This document shows positions 17,649 to 25,972 of a stretch of 64,000 nt of DNA, piece by piece; position 1 is the first letter of the stretch; every line of letters starts with the position of its first letter. The notes below the pieces were generated by a model, which was not told where the DNA came from, did not search any database, and saw nothing but the letters and a program-made list of their open reading frames with translations. Source of the DNA: Patiriisocius sp047730165 (GTDB lineage: Bacteria; Bacteroidota; Bacteroidia; Flavobacteriales; Flavobacteriaceae); assembly GCF_047730165.1 (NCBI RefSeq), contig NZ_CP159834.1, positions 248,001-312,000 of the forward strand. Direction: 5' to 3'. Position numbers and translations under genes: made by a program.

Positions 17649-18437
17649 TGTGGCCTTGATTTCAAAAAGCAAAGGATACAACTTGTCTTTCAATTCATAC
17701 AATCCTTCCTTGTTTTTCTGCAGATCAGGAAACACATCATAAGGCGAAGCGTCCATCTCGTGAAATGAATCGATAGTCAAACCAGCGTCTATGAGTGATT
17801 GAATCACCTCACTCAAGCTGTGATTCCATCCATATTCTTTGCTCATTATCGCTGCGTTTTCATCTGCATAAGTACCTTTATATTCTTCATATATAGCTTC
17901 TTCTTGATGGTAGGGATATTTCATCACTGGTGTACCAGAGGTATGGTCAAACATCCAAGCAATAGGATGAAACTCTACGATATAAAAAGTACCACGATCC
18001 TTTAAAAGTTCGCTTATCATTTGTGCCCAAGGTTTTAAATCTGGCAACCAACCTATAGTGCCATAACTCGTAAAAACAATATCAAAGGTTTTTGAAATAT
18101 GCTTCGACGTCTCTAAAACATTACAACAGACGAAGCTTGCATTTTGGGAAAGTTCGCTATTGAGTTCTTGCGCTAGAGCAATTGCTTTATCAGATAAGTC
18201 AACCCCTGTACAAGAGGCTCCCATCCTACTCCAACTCAAAGTATCTTGTCCAAAATGACATTGTAAATGCAGTAATGATTTGCCCGAAACATCCCCAAGT
18301 GCTGCTAGTTCATATTTGTTTAAACTGGAGGCACCCGCTTTGAAGGCTTCTAAAAAGTAGAAATCACTTTTCGCATGGGCATCTACTTTATGATTCCAGG
18401 TTTCTTTATTGGTTTTAAATTCTTTCTCAAAATTCAT
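17631..18437 (-). CDS. class I SAM-dependent methyltransferase
   Basis: A 268-aa cytoplasmic methyltransferase. The Rossmann-like domain begins near residue 50: motif I reads SGKSLLHLQCHFGQDTLSW, with the HxxCGxG form replaced by LQCHFGQD, typical of one subgroup of small-molecule methyltransferases. GVDLSDKAIALAQEL is motif II and FDIVFTSYGTIGWLPDL is motif IV. The substrate is not predictable. The gene converges on msrA and its last codons sit inside the shared terminator hairpin. Confidence 0.88.
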   Translation of the reverse strand: MNFEKEFKTNKETWNHKVDAHAKSDFYFLEAFKAGASSLNKYELAALGDVSGKSLLHLQCHFGQDTLSWSRMGASCTGVDLSDKAIALAQELNSELSQNASFVCCNVLETSKHISKTFDIVFTSYGTIGWLPDLKPWAQMISELLKDRGTFYIVEFHPIAWMFDHTSGTPVMKYPYHQEEAIYEEYKGTYADENAAIMSKEYGWNHSLSEVIQSLIDAGLTIDSFHEMDASPYDVFPDLQKNKEGLYELKDKLYPLLFEIKATKKVAR

Positions 18438-18535
18438 GAGTCACAGGCTGTGTTAATTAGTCGTTAAAGTTAATTATTGAATATATAAAAATTGTACTTT
18501 TATTTCATTGCTTGAACAAATCAATCTTAATTATT

Positions 18536-18655
18536 ATGAAAAAAATATTTCTTTTAGTATTCTGCCTAGAGCTTTTAGCTACGTCGGCAACAAGTTGTAG
18601 AGAAAAATCTACTGTAGAACAAGTATCAGACAATGTAGAGGATGCATTAGATTAA
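18536..18655 (+). CDS. 39-residue lipoprotein
   Basis: A very short gene beginning ATG-AAA-AAA. The product has a positively charged start, a hydrophobic stretch and a lipobox-like ATSC (Cys21), then only 18 acidic residues (CREKSTVEQVSDNVEDALD). Tiny lipoproteins ending in VED-rich tails occur repeatedly in Flavobacteriia, with no assigned function. It lies between a divergent methyltransferase and a strong convergent hairpin. Coding status is supported by the complete lipoprotein signal rather than by length. Confidence 0.65.
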   Translation: MKKIFLLVFCLELLATSATSCREKSTVEQVSDNVEDALD

Positions 18656-18670
18656 TCTAGCATCAATAAA

Positions 18671-18713
18671 ACAAGAACACTCTTCACTGCAGCATAGTGA
18701 AGAGTGTTCTTGT
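18671..18713. terminator. 18-bp perfect hairpin between convergent small genes
   Basis: ACAAGAACACTCTTCACT and its exact reverse complement surround a 7-base loop. Only a short T-rich stretch follows on the plus strand. Position between the convergent 39-aa and CDGSH genes suggests a bidirectional terminator or mRNA-end stabiliser. Confidence 0.7.
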
Positions 18714-18721
18714 TTACGGTT

Positions 18722-18886
18722 TTATTTATTATGATTTCCGTTGCAGTACGGCATATTTTCACTTTTCCCACACCTACAAAAAGAAGCTCTTGTTTCTTTT
18801 ATTTCTTCTGTACCATCTTCGTGAGAGATTGTCATTTGTCCTAGCACGATCATAGGTCCGTTTTCTATTAAATTTACTTTTGTCAT
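18722..18886 (-). CDS. CDGSH-type iron-sulfur protein (54 aa)
   Basis: A small protein with a MitoNEET-type [2Fe-2S] site. The C-terminal half reads CRCGKSENMPYCNGNH, matching the CxC-x2-(S/T)-x3-P-x-C-D/N-G-x-H pattern in which three cysteines and one histidine hold the cluster. The upstream half (about residues 8-30) is the short beta region normally found before the site. At 54 aa it is close to the minimal size for single-site bacterial CDGSH proteins. Proposed roles of the family are redox sensing or cluster transfer; the partner is unknown. Confidence 0.9.
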   Translation of the reverse strand: MTKVNLIENGPMIVLGQMTISHEDGTEEIKETRASFCRCGKSENMPYCNGNHNK

Positions 18887-18900
18887 AAAAATTTATTTTT

Positions 18901-18926
18901 CATTCCTACGGAGGCGGGAATCTATG
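18901..18926. repeat. degenerate palindromic intergenic repeat
   Basis: ATTCCTACGGAGGCGGGAAT is an imperfect inverted repeat of the 'ATTCC..GGAAT' style often scattered between flavobacterial genes. It codes for nothing and lies just upstream of the CDGSH gene start. Confidence 0.5.
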
Positions 18927-18970
18927 TGTTAATGATTATTTAAAGATAGTACAGGCTTACTGCAATTCTT

Positions 18971-18978
18971 TATTTTTG
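18971..18978 (+). promoter_or_regulatory. -7 promoter element (TATTTTTG)
   Basis: A perfect TAnnTTTG match 15 bp before the ATG at 18994. It overlaps the upstream TTG at 18976, which therefore cannot be the translation start of this transcript. Confidence 0.7.
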
Positions 18979-18993
18979 CTGAAATTTTTTACC

Positions 18994-19677
18994 ATGAAAA
19001 CATCCCTCCCTTTTATCATACTAGTTATTTCTATTGTTTCCTGTAATGACAGTACTAATAAAGACGCTAACATTTCCGAAGTCAATGAAACGGATAACGT
19101 ATTAACAATCGCCCAAAGCATCGCGTTTAAAAGTGGTTTTAACAAGTTTGAACAGCTTGACCAAATAGACTTTACATTTAATGTAGACCGTGGCGAAAGT
19201 CATTTTGAGCGTTCTTGGCAATGGATGCCGAAAAAAAACGATGTAATTTATATTGTGGGAAAAGACACAATCTCTTATAATAGAATGTCTGTGGATAGCA
19301 CTACTGCGCAATATGACAGTGCTTTTATCAATGATAAATACTGGTTATTAGCTCCTTTCAATCTTGTGTGGGATGAAGGCTCCACTTTTAGTAATGCCGT
19401 AAAAGCTAAAGCACCGCTTTCTGGTGACGAAGTAAATATGCTGACTATTACCTATGGTGAAGAAGGTGGTTACACACCAGGTGATGCCTATGATTTATAC
19501 TACGGTGATGACTTTATGTTGCAAGAATGGGTATTTAGAAAAGGTAATGATTCAGTGCCTACGATGACGACAACATGGGAAGATTATAAGGATTACAATG
19601 GGGTAAAGATTGCTACGATGCACAATGATAGTCTAAACGACTTCAAACTTTATTTCACTGGGATTAAAGTAAACTAG
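18994..19677 (+). CDS. lipoprotein of unknown function
   Basis: A 227-aa protein with a lipoprotein signal (lipobox SIVSC near residue 17) and no recognised domain. The body is acidic and rich in aromatic residues, with a repeated W/Y pattern (FERSWQWMPKKNDVIYIV, YWLLAPFNLVWDEG, MTTTWEDYKDY) and predicted mainly beta structure, which resembles outer-membrane-lipid-binding LolA-like folds only in general style. Start at 18994 is set by the -7 promoter; an earlier TTG would precede the transcript. It overlaps the convergent haloperoxidase-like gene by 4 bp. No function is proposed. Confidence 0.75.
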   Translation: MKTSLPFIILVISIVSCNDSTNKDANISEVNETDNVLTIAQSIAFKSGFNKFEQLDQIDFTFNVDRGESHFERSWQWMPKKNDVIYIVGKDTISYNRMSVDSTTAQYDSAFINDKYWLLAPFNLVWDEGSTFSNAVKAKAPLSGDEVNMLTITYGEEGGYTPGDAYDLYYGDDFMLQEWVFRKGNDSVPTMTTTWEDYKDYNGVKIATMHNDSLNDFKLYFTGIKVN

Positions 19678-21827
19678 CGCTTTAAAAAACGAATTACTTG
19701 CAGAGCACTCCCTTTCTCATCTTCTATAGACACAAAATATAGGCCTCGAGTCAGGGTACTTACATCTAGCTTCATACTCGCATCTTTATCAAAACTACCA
19801 CCTACTCTCGATATTCTTCTGCCACTGGTATCATATACACTCACCATTAAAGCACTCGTCTGGTTGTAGAGAATAGTAAGCTCATTATCTACAGGGTTAG
19901 GAAAAACGGTTGGGTTCACTTGTGTCCCACCAGAAAAACAAAGGTCTGCAAACGCAAACGCTTGATTCCCTACTTTGATTCCTATTTTTCTTCCTGGAAT
20001 ATCATCTATAGCTGGGTGTATACCGCCCCAAATACGAGACAAACTCGTCTGATCACTTGCGTCTCTGTACGTTGCCCACTGTAGCTGCATATCTTCTGTT
20101 GGTCCAATTTCAAAAGCGAGAAAGGCATCTTTATTAATATCGAAAACACCCATACCTCCCGGGAAAAATTCACTTCCTGTAAATTGAGTTAACACTTCTG
20201 CCGCCGCTCTAGAAAAAGTAGAGTGCCCACTTACGTAGCCTGCAAAAGGAGGAGTCACAAAAGAGGCACGTTGATATGGAAACCATTCTTCTGCTAAGAT
20301 CCAATCAACACCCGCACTGTCTGTTGTAGGTTCAATAATAAAATCTGGACCACGCCAAGTATATAACTTTATTTTATTTAAATTTTCTTGAAAGGCACCA
20401 ACTAAGGTATCATCTATATCAACTATTTCTATATAACCTTCAATTAATGGAATCCCGTGTGGGTCATATCTCGGTAAAGAAGGATCTGTAGACTGCCCCT
20501 TAAAAGACATATATCTAATGGCGCTAATAGGCCTTATATAATCATAATAGCCTTTTACACCCCAAGCAGAAATAGCGCTGTCATGCATCGCTCCGCCTAA
20601 AACAAAATAAGATTTTACATCCCACTCTAGGTCTGAAAGCAATTCTCCTTCGCCTTTATATTTTTTAACAAGCGCTGGCTGATCACTCACATAATTTAAA
20701 ATAGTAAACCAGTGTCCAGGTGGCGTTTCGCTCTCGGGTCCATCTGCCCAAAATTCTGCAAGAACTCTGGCATAATCACTCCTCTTTACTAGTTGCTCAA
20801 CATAAGGCGTGTTTGTGATTGGATTCATACTCCTGCCTTGGCTAGGATCTCCCCCATCTATATAGTTGTAGAACGCTTTATACTCATCAAACGTCTCTGG
20901 CATTGCTGCGGTATTCCCTATGCTCCTTGGTGAGATATCTACAATCTGTTCATTTTCTGGACCCAAATGTGAACCCCAAACAGCAACCATGGCAAAGCCC
21001 CATTTATAAGGATCATCTATCCCTAAACCTTCTTGAATATAGGAAGGTGCCCCAGGATCATTATACACCCAATACGTATCTTCGTCTCTTTGTAAAACGG
21101 AGAGCTCATCATTTATTAAAGCAAAGGGTGTAACAAAACCCCATTCTGGACCCAAAAATTCTGGCGTGCCACCCGGTATAGAATTTCCGCTTTGATCTAC
21201 AAAATTTTCTATCTTAAGTGGTTGCCATCTATTCGGAAATTCTAGCATATCATTTCCCGCAATATCTGTATTTAATTCTTCATTGACAGGCTCATAAAAT
21301 TGATTTATATAGTCATTTTCCTCATTAGCCCCATCTTGCATTCCGTAAGCAATCATCTCTTGAGCCATATAATTCCCTAGTGCTGCAGCGTCACCTAGCT
21401 GGTAGTTTATACTAGCATTTACGGTGTCATAACCTTCTTGCTGCATAAGATCGTCCATACGATTAAAAATGGTTTCTACTCCTGGAGAATTGGCAAAACG
21501 ATGCCTCATTAATCTATAAACCGCATAGCTCATTGTTTTTCTTCTTGATGCTTCTATACTTTCTGAAGGAGTAAACCCATCAAACTCACAAAAATAATTA
21601 CCCAATTGTTTTCCTAAAAAAAAGGTCTGTGCTCCAGCATCAAAAACGGCCCAAGCGTCATACATTAAAACAGAGGAGTGATATAAATTACGCGCGTGTA
21701 CTGTTGGTCTGGCAAAGTCATTTCTAATCCCAACAAGAACAGTTTCATTCCATTCTCGTGCAATAGATTGCGATTGTACTTCCGAAATACAAAAAATCCA
21801 ACATAGAAATATAAAAAATATACGCAT
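19674..21827 (-). CDS. vanadium-dependent haloperoxidase/PAP2-like protein with T9SS sorting domain
   Basis: A 717-aa secreted protein. A signal peptide (1-19) is followed by an alpha-helical PAP2/haloperoxidase fold. The vanadate/phosphate-binding residues are visible: a RPISAIRYM segment, GYVSGHSTFSRAAAEVL with the acid-base histidine, and RIWGGIHPAIDD. The last about 80 residues are a type A T9SS sorting domain (VFPNPVDNELTI ... GLYFVSIEDEKG), so it is exported across the outer membrane and anchored or released. Family members oxidise halides with hydrogen peroxide or act as phosphatases; which applies is not decidable. It is monocistronic. Confidence 0.88.
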   Translation of the reverse strand: MRIFFIFLCWIFCISEVQSQSIAREWNETVLVGIRNDFARPTVHARNLYHSSVLMYDAWAVFDAGAQTFFLGKQLGNYFCEFDGFTPSESIEASRRKTMSYAVYRLMRHRFANSPGVETIFNRMDDLMQQEGYDTVNASINYQLGDAAALGNYMAQEMIAYGMQDGANEENDYINQFYEPVNEELNTDIAGNDMLEFPNRWQPLKIENFVDQSGNSIPGGTPEFLGPEWGFVTPFALINDELSVLQRDEDTYWVYNDPGAPSYIQEGLGIDDPYKWGFAMVAVWGSHLGPENEQIVDISPRSIGNTAAMPETFDEYKAFYNYIDGGDPSQGRSMNPITNTPYVEQLVKRSDYARVLAEFWADGPESETPPGHWFTILNYVSDQPALVKKYKGEGELLSDLEWDVKSYFVLGGAMHDSAISAWGVKGYYDYIRPISAIRYMSFKGQSTDPSLPRYDPHGIPLIEGYIEIVDIDDTLVGAFQENLNKIKLYTWRGPDFIIEPTTDSAGVDWILAEEWFPYQRASFVTPPFAGYVSGHSTFSRAAAEVLTQFTGSEFFPGGMGVFDINKDAFLAFEIGPTEDMQLQWATYRDASDQTSLSRIWGGIHPAIDDIPGRKIGIKVGNQAFAFADLCFSGGTQVNPTVFPNPVDNELTILYNQTSALMVSVYDTSGRRISRVGGSFDKDASMKLDVSTLTRGLYFVSIEDEKGSALQVIRFLKR

Positions 21828-21949
21828 AAAAATTACTTGTAAGAATCCTAATACAAGGATACTAAAAAGTGTTCAAATCAGTAAACGGACTGCACAAAAC
21901 TTTATCACAATCAAGTATTATAAATGGAGTGCGATACCATATTAATCAT

Positions 21950-21957
21950 TATTTTTG
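21950..21957 (+). promoter_or_regulatory. -7 promoter element (TATTTTTG) for kynU
   Basis: A perfect TAnnTTTG match 26 bp before the ATG at 21984. It fixes the kynU start downstream of the longest open frame and probably drives the kynurenine operon. Confidence 0.7.
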
Positions 21958-21983
21958 AGGGAGTTCATTATTCAAACCAACAG

Positions 21984-23243
21984 ATGTACACAAACTCTTT
22001 AGCATTTGCGCAACAATGTGACCGTGAGGACGCGTTAGCGCATTTCAGAAATAAATTTTTACACCCTTCAGACCAACACGGCAAGCAGCTCATTTATCTC
22101 TGCGGAAATTCTCTAGGCTTGCAACCTAGTGCCACAGCAAGTTACATTGAGAAGGAGCTCAAAGACTGGGCAAAATATGGTGTAGAAGGACACACAGATG
22201 CGAGCCACCCTTGGTTACCTTATCACGAGTTTCTTGCGAAAAACATGGCAGAAATTGTAGGCGCAAAACAGTCTGAGGTGGTCATCATGAATACCCTCAC
22301 TACAAATCTACATTTGATGATGGTCTCATTTTATCAACCTACAAAGACCAAATATAAAATAGTAATTGAAAGCGACGCCTTCCCTAGTGATAAGTACGCG
22401 ATGGAAAGCCAACTTAAATTTCACGGTGTGGACCCAAAAGAAGGTCTAATTTTATGGAAACCCCGAGAAGGTGAAGATCTATGCAGATATGAAGATCTCG
22501 AAAAAATAATGGAAGATCATGGTAACAAGATCGCCCTTTTAATGATAGGGAGCACAAATTATTATAGTGGTCAGCATTTCCCATTAAAAAAAATCACAGA
22601 TTTAGGACATAGCTATGACTGCACGGTAGGATTTGACCTTGCACACGGTGCCGGAAATATCGCGCCAGATTTACATAATACAGGCGCAGATTTTGCTGTA
22701 TGGTGTACCTATAAATATCTCAATAGTGGCCCAGGAAGTTTAGGCGGGTGTTTTGTACACGAACGTCACGAAAACAATGAGAAACTCAACCGTTTTGCAG
22801 GGTGGTGGGGTCATAATAAAGACACGCGATTTAATATGCGACAAGATTTTGACCCATTACCAGGAGCAGAAGGATGGCAATTAAGCAATCCTCCTATCTT
22901 ATCAATGGCAGCTATTAGGGCAAGTCTAGATACCTTTGCAGAAGCAGGATTTAAAAACTTAAGAGCCAAATCTGAAAAACTTACAGGATTTTTAGAGTAT
23001 TTACTAGATGAGTTAAACAACAATCAGATTCATATAATCACCCCTAGAAATAAAAAGGAGCGTGGCGCACAATTGAGTATTCAAGTAAAAAGTGCGGATA
23101 AAAACTTACATAAAAAATTAACCGAAGCCGGCGTAATTAGCGACTGGCGCGAACCAGACGTAATCCGTGTAGCTCCCGCCCCCTTGTATAATAACTATGA
23201 AGACGTATATGAATTTGTTCAACGTTTAAAAGCACTCCTCTAA
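21984..23243 (+). CDS. kynU: kynureninase
   Basis: PLP enzyme cleaving kynurenine or 3-hydroxykynurenine to (3-hydroxy)anthranilate and alanine. Starting at the ATG at 21984 gives 419 aa, the usual size; the upstream 20 codons precede the promoter. Motifs: YLCGNSLGLQP near the start, GFDLAHGAGN with the PLP aspartate, and the Schiff-base lysine in WCTYKYLNSGPGS. The order kynU, membrane protein, kmo with tiny gaps shows an operon for tryptophan/kynurenine breakdown. The cluster context favours 3-hydroxykynurenine as substrate. Confidence 0.96.
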   Translation: MYTNSLAFAQQCDREDALAHFRNKFLHPSDQHGKQLIYLCGNSLGLQPSATASYIEKELKDWAKYGVEGHTDASHPWLPYHEFLAKNMAEIVGAKQSEVVIMNTLTTNLHLMMVSFYQPTKTKYKIVIESDAFPSDKYAMESQLKFHGVDPKEGLILWKPREGEDLCRYEDLEKIMEDHGNKIALLMIGSTNYYSGQHFPLKKITDLGHSYDCTVGFDLAHGAGNIAPDLHNTGADFAVWCTYKYLNSGPGSLGGCFVHERHENNEKLNRFAGWWGHNKDTRFNMRQDFDPLPGAEGWQLSNPPILSMAAIRASLDTFAEAGFKNLRAKSEKLTGFLEYLLDELNNNQIHIITPRNKKERGAQLSIQVKSADKNLHKKLTEAGVISDWREPDVIRVAPAPLYNNYEDVYEFVQRLKALL

Positions 23244-23246
23244 TTT

Positions 23247-23894
23247 ATGGACACAGCTACGCTACTTATTTACATACACGCAGGTTTTGGAGGTATTGCT
23301 TTGCTTTTAGGAACCCTAGCTATTGTATTTAAAAAAGGGAGCGTTAGACATAAATTGACAGGTAAATTATTTTTTTACAGTATGATGATCTCTGCCGTAA
23401 CAGCATTAGTAATTGCAATTTTGCCGGGGCATCAAAGTCCCTTTCTATTTTCGATTGGACTTTTTAGCATCTATTTTTTATTAATTGGGTATCGAGCACT
23501 TCGTTATAAACGAAAGATAGAACATGTGACCATAGAGATTGTAGGCAACATTATCATGCTTCTCATATCTTTATCAATGGTTTTATCACCATTGATTATT
23601 AATGGCACTATAAATTTTGTCTTATTAGTTTTCGGTATTTTCGGAATCCTAGCTTCGTTGAACACATTACGCCTTTTAATTAAAGTAAACACCTTAAAAA
23701 AGCACTGGCTACGCATGCACTTAGGAAATATGATGGGCGGTTATATTGCTGCAGCTTCGGCATTTGCGGTAGTGAATCAAATTTTACCTGGCATCTATAA
23801 TTGGTTTTTCCCCGGCATTATTGGCGGATTTTACATCTATTTTTGGATGCGAAAAATAAGACTAGGACAAATAAAAAGCCCTAAAAACATATGA
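23247..23894 (+). CDS. DUF2306-like multi-pass membrane protein
   Basis: A 215-aa integral membrane protein with about six to seven helices. The N-terminal half (IHAGFGGIALLLGTLAIVFKKGS.RHK.TGK) resembles DUF2306-type predicted membrane proteins. No transport or catalytic motif is identified; the histidines in IHAGF and RMHLG are conserved-looking and might bind haem or metal (inference). It lies 3 bp after kynU and overlaps kmo by 4 bp, so it is made together with the pathway enzymes and could serve in membrane association or uptake of a pathway compound. Confidence 0.7.
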   Translation: MDTATLLIYIHAGFGGIALLLGTLAIVFKKGSVRHKLTGKLFFYSMMISAVTALVIAILPGHQSPFLFSIGLFSIYFLLIGYRALRYKRKIEHVTIEIVGNIIMLLISLSMVLSPLIINGTINFVLLVFGIFGILASLNTLRLLIKVNTLKKHWLRMHLGNMMGGYIAAASAFAVVNQILPGIYNWFFPGIIGGFYIYFWMRKIRLGQIKSPKNI

Positions 23895-25297
23895 CACAGA
23901 ATCAAAAAATATTAATTATCGGTGCAGGACTCTGCGGAAGTCTCCTAGCTTTAAGAATGGGACAACGCGGTTTTCATGTAACCCTTGTTGAAAAGAGACC
24001 AGATTTACGTGATGCAAATTTAGATGCAGGACGGTCCATTAACTTATCATTAAGCGACAGAGGTCTTAAAGGACTGCGATTAGCTGGACTTGAAGAAGAA
24101 GCTAGAGAGTTATGCATCCCTATGTTGGGCAGAATGATTCACGATAAGGAAGGCAATACCTTTATGAGCAACTATAGTGGTCGCGACGGCGAATTTATTA
24201 ATTCAATTTCTAGACCAGGCTTAAATATGATGCTTCTTAATGCTGCTGAAGCCATGCCAAACGTTCAAATCATTTTCGATAAAGGATGTAAAACTGTTGA
24301 TCTTGAAAATGCTTCTGCCGTTTTTGAAGATTATACCACCAAGGAACGAATCGAACTAAAAGGGGATGTGATTCTAGGAACAGATGGCGCAGGATCTTTA
24401 GTTAGAAGAAGTATGTTTAATGACAGGAAGTTCTTGTTCAGTTTTTCACAGGAGTATCTAACGCACGGCTATAAAGAGATCACAATTCCAGCCACAGAAG
24501 ATGGCGGCTATAGAACTGAAAAAGGAGCATTACACATCTGGCCGCGAGGCGAAGACATGTTAATTGCATTGCCCAACCTCGACGGCAGTTTTACCGTTAC
24601 CTTATTTGCTCCCTATTCAAATAGCGATTACTGTTTTGACAATCTCACAACACCAGAAATGGTGACAGCATATTTCACGCAAGAATATCCAGATGCGGTT
24701 GCTTTAATGCCTAATCTTGTCAAAGAGTTTTTTGACAACCCAACAGGACCTTTGGGAACCATTAAATGTTCTCCTTGGAACAGCTACGGAAAAACCCTAA
24801 TCTTGGGAGATGCTGCACATGCGATTGTTCCTTTTTATGGTCAAGGAATGAATGCCTCTTTTGAAGATGTCGTGGTATTTGATGAAGTGCTGGAAAAACA
24901 AGCAGAAGGTGAATTGGACTGGAAAAAAATATTTCAAGAATATGAGCAAGCCCGCAAATTAGATACAGATGCGATTGCAGATCTTGCCGTTGATAATTTT
25001 CACGAAATGAAGGAGCACACTGCAAGCCCACTATTTCAAGAGAAAAGGAAGATTGAGATGTTATTAGAAACTCAGTTTCCAACTGATTATTCAAGTAAAT
25101 ACTCTTTAGTTACGTTCTCAGAAAGTATTGGATATGCAGAAGCTTTAAAAAGGGGACGCGCACAAGACAAGGCTATTTTAAATTTATTATCTGACGGTAA
25201 AATAAGTACAGAAGATACCCCAGGCTCCTTGTTAAAAATCGTAAAAAGTGAAACACAAGCCATATTGCACGATGATGATGTAGTAGGGAGTTTATAG
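23891..25297 (+). CDS. kmo: kynurenine 3-monooxygenase
   Basis: FAD- and NADPH-dependent hydroxylase converting kynurenine to 3-hydroxykynurenine. The 468-aa protein begins with the dinucleotide fold LIIGAGLCGSLLALRMG and has the hydroxylase motifs DGAGSLVR (DG motif) and LGDAAHAIVPFYGQGMNASFEDV (GD motif). INLSLSDRG is specific to KMO proteins. A C-terminal helix region that anchors eukaryotic KMO to membranes is weak here. The ATG overlaps the stop of the membrane protein by 4 bp (ATGA), showing translational coupling. Confidence 0.96.
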   Translation: MTQNQKILIIGAGLCGSLLALRMGQRGFHVTLVEKRPDLRDANLDAGRSINLSLSDRGLKGLRLAGLEEEARELCIPMLGRMIHDKEGNTFMSNYSGRDGEFINSISRPGLNMMLLNAAEAMPNVQIIFDKGCKTVDLENASAVFEDYTTKERIELKGDVILGTDGAGSLVRRSMFNDRKFLFSFSQEYLTHGYKEITIPATEDGGYRTEKGALHIWPRGEDMLIALPNLDGSFTVTLFAPYSNSDYCFDNLTTPEMVTAYFTQEYPDAVALMPNLVKEFFDNPTGPLGTIKCSPWNSYGKTLILGDAAHAIVPFYGQGMNASFEDVVVFDEVLEKQAEGELDWKKIFQEYEQARKLDTDAIADLAVDNFHEMKEHTASPLFQEKRKIEMLLETQFPTDYSSKYSLVTFSESIGYAEALKRGRAQDKAILNLLSDGKISTEDTPGSLLKIVKSETQAILHDDDVVGSL

Positions 25298-25306
25298 AAA
25301 CAAGAT

Positions 25307-25330
25307 CATTCGCTGCGCTCATTACAAGAA
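25307..25330. repeat. short dispersed intergenic repeat, copy A
   Basis: CATTCGCTGCGCTCATTACAAG just after kmo is nearly the same as CATTCGCTTTGCTCATTGAAAG at 31007. Both are intergenic. They look like remnants of a dispersed element. Confidence 0.5.
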
Positions 25331-25439
25331 CCAAGACAGTGTATGTAGTATTGGAATTAATAACACTCGTCGTGGTTCGTGATTCAAAAAATTGCGTCAG
25401 CAATTTTAAGACGTAAGTCTAACCAACTAAGAACATAAA

Positions 25440-25868
25440 ATGACAAACAAAAGCAACATAGTAAAAGGAAAGGCAACACCAAGAGGTGCATATCCGTACA
25501 TTAAGCGAGCAGGAGATTTTCTATTTGTGAGCGGGACAAGTTCTCGTTTGCCTGATAACACTATCGCCGGAGCCAACAAAATAGATGAAATGGGAACCAT
25601 TTTTCTAGACATCAAGGAGCAAACACGCGCGGTATTAAACAATATAAAAGACACCCTCGCTGCAGAAGGTGCTACATTAGCAGACGTGGTAGATGTAGGA
25701 AGTTTTTTAGTGAACATGAACGACTTTGGTGGTTATAATCAAGTGTATGGTGAATTTTTCAGTAAAGAAACTGGACCTGCGAGAACGACTGTTGCGGTGC
25801 ACCAATTGCCACATCCGCATTTAGTGGTTGAGATTAAGGTCACGGCATTTAAACCAATTATTAAGTAG
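25440..25868 (+). CDS. RidA-family deaminase, probable 2-aminomuconate deaminase
   Basis: A 142-aa trimeric YjgF/RidA-fold protein. The signature near the C-terminus is GPARTTVAVHQLPHPHLVVEIKV, with the arginine that binds a carboxylate. General RidA proteins hydrolyse enamines or imines; the HQLPHPHL variant and the position between kmo and an aminomuconate-type dehydrogenase point to 2-aminomuconate deaminase (AmnD-like) activity. Preceded by 142 bp of noncoding sequence after kmo and followed by a 104-bp spacer before the dehydrogenase, so transcription may be shared with partial internal control. Confidence 0.85.
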   Translation: MTNKSNIVKGKATPRGAYPYIKRAGDFLFVSGTSSRLPDNTIAGANKIDEMGTIFLDIKEQTRAVLNNIKDTLAAEGATLADVVDVGSFLVNMNDFGGYNQVYGEFFSKETGPARTTVAVHQLPHPHLVVEIKVTAFKPIIK

Positions 25869-25874
25869 TCAATC

Positions 25875-25912
25875 GTGTCATTCTGTCTTGAAGCTTCGGG
25901 AAATTCAGAAAG
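25875..25912. repeat. degenerate intergenic repeat remnant
   Basis: GTGTCATTCTGTCTTGAAGC..AAATTCAGAAAG in the RidA-dehydrogenase spacer has the look of the 'GTCATTCTGA..' spacer repeats found in many Flavobacteriaceae. The assignment is by resemblance only. Confidence 0.35.
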
Positions 25913-25972
25913 CACATAGTGTAGGAGAAATATGAAATAAACAATTTCATTTTTTTTTAAAGAGAAAAACTA

